Under the pieces are notes generated by a model. It was not told where the DNA came from, searched no databases, and was given only the letters and a program-made list of their open reading frames with translations. Of a stretch of DNA of 36,477 nucleotides, positions 34,154 through 36,477 are shown piece after piece. The position numbers were made by a program, and so were the translations under genes. The stretch is from an uncultured bacterium. GTDB lineage: Bacteria; Bacillota; Clostridia; Lachnospirales; Lachnospiraceae. The stretch is taken from positions 1-36,477 of the forward strand of contig CAMWUN010000034.1 of the NCBI GenBank assembly GCA_947177425.1. Direction: 5' to 3'. Every line of letters begins with the position of its first letter. The stretch's first letter is position 1.

Positions 34154-34988
34154 AGTAAAGCAGGTTTTTTGCATTACCCAAAATATTTTCCTGGAAGAAC
34201 AGACTAGCAGACGGGTAATTATGGGTTATATTTTGGGAATAGCATTATTTGGATACTGGTTGAATAATTTTGTGCGGTATGTGTGGGATACAGGAGAGCC
34301 GGTCAATATTCTGGAAGCCTTTATTGTTGTGGAGCATCATGACAAAACCATATTATTTTTGGCCCTTGGATGGCTGCTTATTATCTCAGATGCCCCTTTC
34401 ATAAAAAGAAATACATATTTGATATTATGCAGAAGCAGCCGCAGAAAGTGGAATATAGCTATGTGGCAGTACATTATGATTCAGGCATTTCTATATACTG
34501 CCTGCATTGCCACCGTGTCAATCATTGCCTGTATTTTTTCAGGATTTTCCGGCAGCATATGGAGCAGTCCGGTTTATGACCTTGCAATGGATAAAGGAAA
34601 TAATTTAGGCGTGAAATATAACATGACATTTGGATGGACAAATATCATGGAAAATATGACAGTCCCACAGGCGTTTGCGGTTACATTCATTTTTTTGTTT
34701 TTATATCTGGCTGTATTAGGAAATCTGCTCTATGTTTGCAGTCTGTTATTAAAAGAAATTTATGGCATATTGATTGTGTTTGGCATACAGATATCCGGTT
34801 ACTTGTTACAGCAGGAAGGATTAGGAAAATTTTCATTTATGGCGAAAGCAATACCTGGATATTCCTACGATGAAAATAGCGGACCGTGGAAAACGGTATG
34901 CTGGTTTATGGGAGTTGTGTTGATCCTGACAGTAATTTCTTCATGTCTGATTGGGCGGATAGATTTTATGGATACAGCGGAGGAATAA
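34146..34988 (+). CDS. ABC-2 type membrane protein 2
   Basis: A 280-residue polytopic membrane protein with about six hydrophobic segments (for example LGIALFGYWLNNFV, FIFLFLYLAVLGNLLYVCSL, CWFMGVVLILTVISSCLIG) and a long extracytoplasmic loop near residues 140-165. It is translationally coupled to protein 1 by an 8-bp overlap. I know no precise family beyond ABC-2-like permeases. It is followed by a third membrane gene after 5 bp. Confidence 0.8.
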   Translation: MDKVKQVFCITQNIFLEEQTSRRVIMGYILGIALFGYWLNNFVRYVWDTGEPVNILEAFIVVEHHDKTILFLALGWLLIISDAPFIKRNTYLILCRSSRRKWNIAMWQYIMIQAFLYTACIATVSIIACIFSGFSGSIWSSPVYDLAMDKGNNLGVKYNMTFGWTNIMENMTVPQAFAVTFIFLFLYLAVLGNLLYVCSLLLKEIYGILIVFGIQISGYLLQQEGLGKFSFMAKAIPGYSYDENSGPWKTVCWFMGVVLILTVISSCLIGRIDFMDTAEE

Positions 34989-34993
34989 GGGGG

Positions 34994-35617
34994 ATGTTTT
35001 TTAAATTTTTTGCAGGTGTCCCTATGGATGAGATGGATACGTTTCCCCTGCTCCCTTTAGGGCGCTGGTTACTTATGACGGGAATTTATCTGCTGATGAT
35101 AAGCTTCCATTTTGACATAAGCAGGCAAAACAGGCGGTTTGCTATGGTTCGGTATAGCCGTGTACTGCGGTGGTGGAGAATCCATTTTTTGAAAAATCTT
35201 TTTGACGGAGTATTAGCAGCAATTATATTTCTGGGGGTGTTTAAAATAATTGAGCTGCTTGTATTGCAGAAATCCATGGAAAGCCTGAAAGAGATATTTG
35301 TGGTTTCTGTTTTATGGACAGTCCATGCTGCTGTTTTATCGGCGGGTTTTCTTTTTCTGGAATTACTAAATATAAGAAAAATAATTCCTGGGGCAATACT
35401 ATTATTTGAAGGTTTCACTTTTTTGGGTGGCTTCCGCTTGAAAGAGATTGCAAAGTTTATGTTTGGCTCATGGGGAATGTACGTACAGAGCAATTTATAT
35501 GAAGACAGATATGGATTCCCGGTCATAAGTGTCATATTAATACAGGCAGCAATTATTGCAGGTTTATTCCGTCTGGGCGGTTATTTATTAAAAGGCAGGG
35601 AAATGGATGGAGTTTAG
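34994..35617 (+). CDS. ABC-2 type membrane protein 3
   Basis: A 207-residue membrane protein with about five hydrophobic segments and a basic cytoplasmic stretch (SRQNRRFAMVRYSRVLRWWR). I start at 34994, with GGAGG (34979-34983) about 10 nt upstream; the frame is open from 34886 but overlaps the preceding gene. It is smaller than its neighbours, so the transporter may use three non-identical membrane subunits. It is immediately followed by the ATPase gene. Confidence 0.78.
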   Translation: MFFKFFAGVPMDEMDTFPLLPLGRWLLMTGIYLLMISFHFDISRQNRRFAMVRYSRVLRWWRIHFLKNLFDGVLAAIIFLGVFKIIELLVLQKSMESLKEIFVVSVLWTVHAAVLSAGFLFLELLNIRKIIPGAILLFEGFTFLGGFRLKEIAKFMFGSWGMYVQSNLYEDRYGFPVISVILIQAAIIAGLFRLGGYLLKGREMDGV

Positions 35618-35621
35618 AGGC

Positions 35622-36275
35622 ATGGAAAGCATTATAAAAGTAGACAATGTAACAAAAAAATTTGGAGCGGATACTGTTCTAAGCAATATCTCAATAGAAT
35701 TTGCAAAAGGTAAAATTTACGGAATCATAGGAAGGAATGGTTCTGGAAAAACGGTTTTATTTAAGACAATGATTGGCTTTTTAAAACCCACCAGCGGCAG
35801 AGTCATTGTAGATGGAAAAGAAATCGGTAAAGATATGGATTTTGCAGATAATATTGGAATTATCATTGAAACGCCAGGTTTTCTTAGTAGATTTAATGGC
35901 TATAAAAATCTGGAATATCTGGCAAGTATTAGAAACACAATCAAAAAAAAGCAAATACAGGAAAGTATGGAACGCGTAGGCTTAGATCCGAAAAGTAAAA
36001 AGAAAGTCGGGAAATATTCTTTGGGAATGCGGCAAAGACTTGCAATCGCACAGGCAATTATGGAAAATCCCGATATCCTGATTTTAGATGAGCCGATGAA
36101 CGGCCTGGATAACCAGGGGGTAGAGGATATCAGGAAAATTTTGCTGGACTTGCGGAATGAAGGAAAAACTGTTATTCTGGCAAGCCATAATAAGGAGGAT
36201 ATTGAAGTATTATGCGATGAAGTATATGAGATGGATCAAAGTCATATTTACAAAAGGATATGCGTCAGCCCTTAA
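35622..36275 (+). CDS. ABC transporter ATP-binding protein
   Basis: A 217-residue nucleotide-binding protein of the BcrA/LanF-like exporter group. Walker A is GRNGSGKT (37-44), the signature is YSLGMRQRLAIAQA, Walker B is ILILDEPMNGLD and the switch His is in ASHNKED. The ABC signature is LGMRQ instead of the classical LSGGQ, which is normal in this group. It may start at 35607 or 35622; I prefer 35622 because the protein then begins like its family. The C-terminus is short but the fold is complete. It is the last gene of the module, and a strong terminator follows. Confidence 0.93.
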   Translation: MESIIKVDNVTKKFGADTVLSNISIEFAKGKIYGIIGRNGSGKTVLFKTMIGFLKPTSGRVIVDGKEIGKDMDFADNIGIIIETPGFLSRFNGYKNLEYLASIRNTIKKKQIQESMERVGLDPKSKKKVGKYSLGMRQRLAIAQAIMENPDILILDEPMNGLDNQGVEDIRKILLDLRNEGKTVILASHNKEDIEVLCDEVYEMDQSHIYKRICVSP

Positions 36276-36347
36276 AGAGTATAAAGGAAATATTTTGCTT
36301 GTGGGAATCGCTGGCAAAGCTGGAAGCGGAGCGGAGGATCGATTTAT

Positions 36348-36405
36348 AATAGGACTAAATAAAGAACCTTTTAACTATGAGGGCTTTATTTAGTCCTATT
36401 TTTTT
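36348..36405 (+). terminator. Strong intrinsic terminator of the ABC operon
   Basis: AATAGGACTAAATAAAG (36348-36364) pairs perfectly over 17 bp with CTTTATTTAGTCCTATT (36384-36400), with a 19-nt loop followed by a T run. Its symmetric AT-rich form could also act on the other strand. Confidence 0.93.
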
Positions 36406-36417
36406 ATGTGTGTAATG

Positions 36418-36477
36418 GTTACGTTCACACAGACCTGCGCATTTACTGCGCTGGTCGTAAGAAAGTGATTCGAGAGT
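36418..36477 (+). repeat. MITE-like intergenic repeat, copy E (left part, cut by window end)
   Basis: The left 60 bp of the family: GTTAC-GTTCACACAGACC, lacking the TGT of the standard end, then GCGCATTTACTGCGCTGGTC and GTAAGAAAGTGATTCGAGAGT. It continues past the window end. It starts 13 bp after the operon terminator. Confidence 0.88.

Noticed and set aside
36157-36393. Possible extra gene or frameshifted tail after the ABC ATPase
   Set aside because: The frame lies inside the ATPase gene and runs through the terminator hairpin, and the ATPase already has a normal length.

Overview
The window looks like chromosomal DNA of a gut Lachnospiraceae-type clostridium (Bacillota). The evidence is a Firmicutes-type BirA operator and LexA box, a glmS ribozyme, HemZ, the UmuC/YolD pair, LytTR/GHKL signalling, strong AGGAGG ribosome binding sites and a bile salt hydrolase. 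This placement is inferred from gene content, since no rRNA is present. Nearly all genes are on the + strand.

Layout. (1) 1-3.0 kb: end of an intergenic repeat, a minimal AraC-type regulator overlapping a ClpP-like protease, a flavodoxin-fold reductase, and one unknown gene on the minus strand. (2) 3.1-7.1 kb: a 38-bp tandem repeat, a BirA operator over the promoter, then bioY-bioB-bioD and bioA (uptake plus the last three synthesis steps; no bioF/bioW/bioC here). (3) 7.2-10.3 kb: a short unknown gene, a second repeat-like element, and an SOS-type promoter with a LexA box driving a Y-family polymerase and a YolD-like partner. (4) 10.4-24.4 kb: a DUF1266 lipoprotein, a bile salt hydrolase, then a tightly packed MoxR-ATPase / DUF5682 / VWA / SWIM / small unknown / DUF4132 cluster and a ferritin-like gene. 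The cluster corresponds gene for gene to the poorly understood E. coli yehL-yehM-yehP-yehQ-yehI set. (5) 24.5-29.4 kb: a coiled-coil protein, a transposase remnant, a repeat copy, and glmS (with ribozyme) followed by hemZ. (6) 29.9-36.4 kb: a visibly more A+T-rich signalling/export module: LytTR regulator, GHKL kinase, lipoprotein, three ABC-2 type membrane proteins and an ABC ATPase. A 22-bp-spaced direct repeat in front of the lipoprotein promoter looks like the regulator's binding site.

The most distinctive non-coding feature is a ~130-bp palindromic repeat present five times (1-56, 7221-7353, 10134-10261, 25475-25607 inverted, 36418-36477). The three complete copies have 12-bp terminal inverted repeats and are each flanked by a perfect 8-bp direct repeat, as expected of a non-autonomous transposable element (MITE). 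Both window ends lie inside copies of it.

The best candidate for an under-described system is the 13.5-23.8 kb MoxR/VWA/SWIM/DUF4132 cluster, here apparently joined to a bile salt hydrolase and a lipoprotein. Its biochemical function cannot be read from the sequence.
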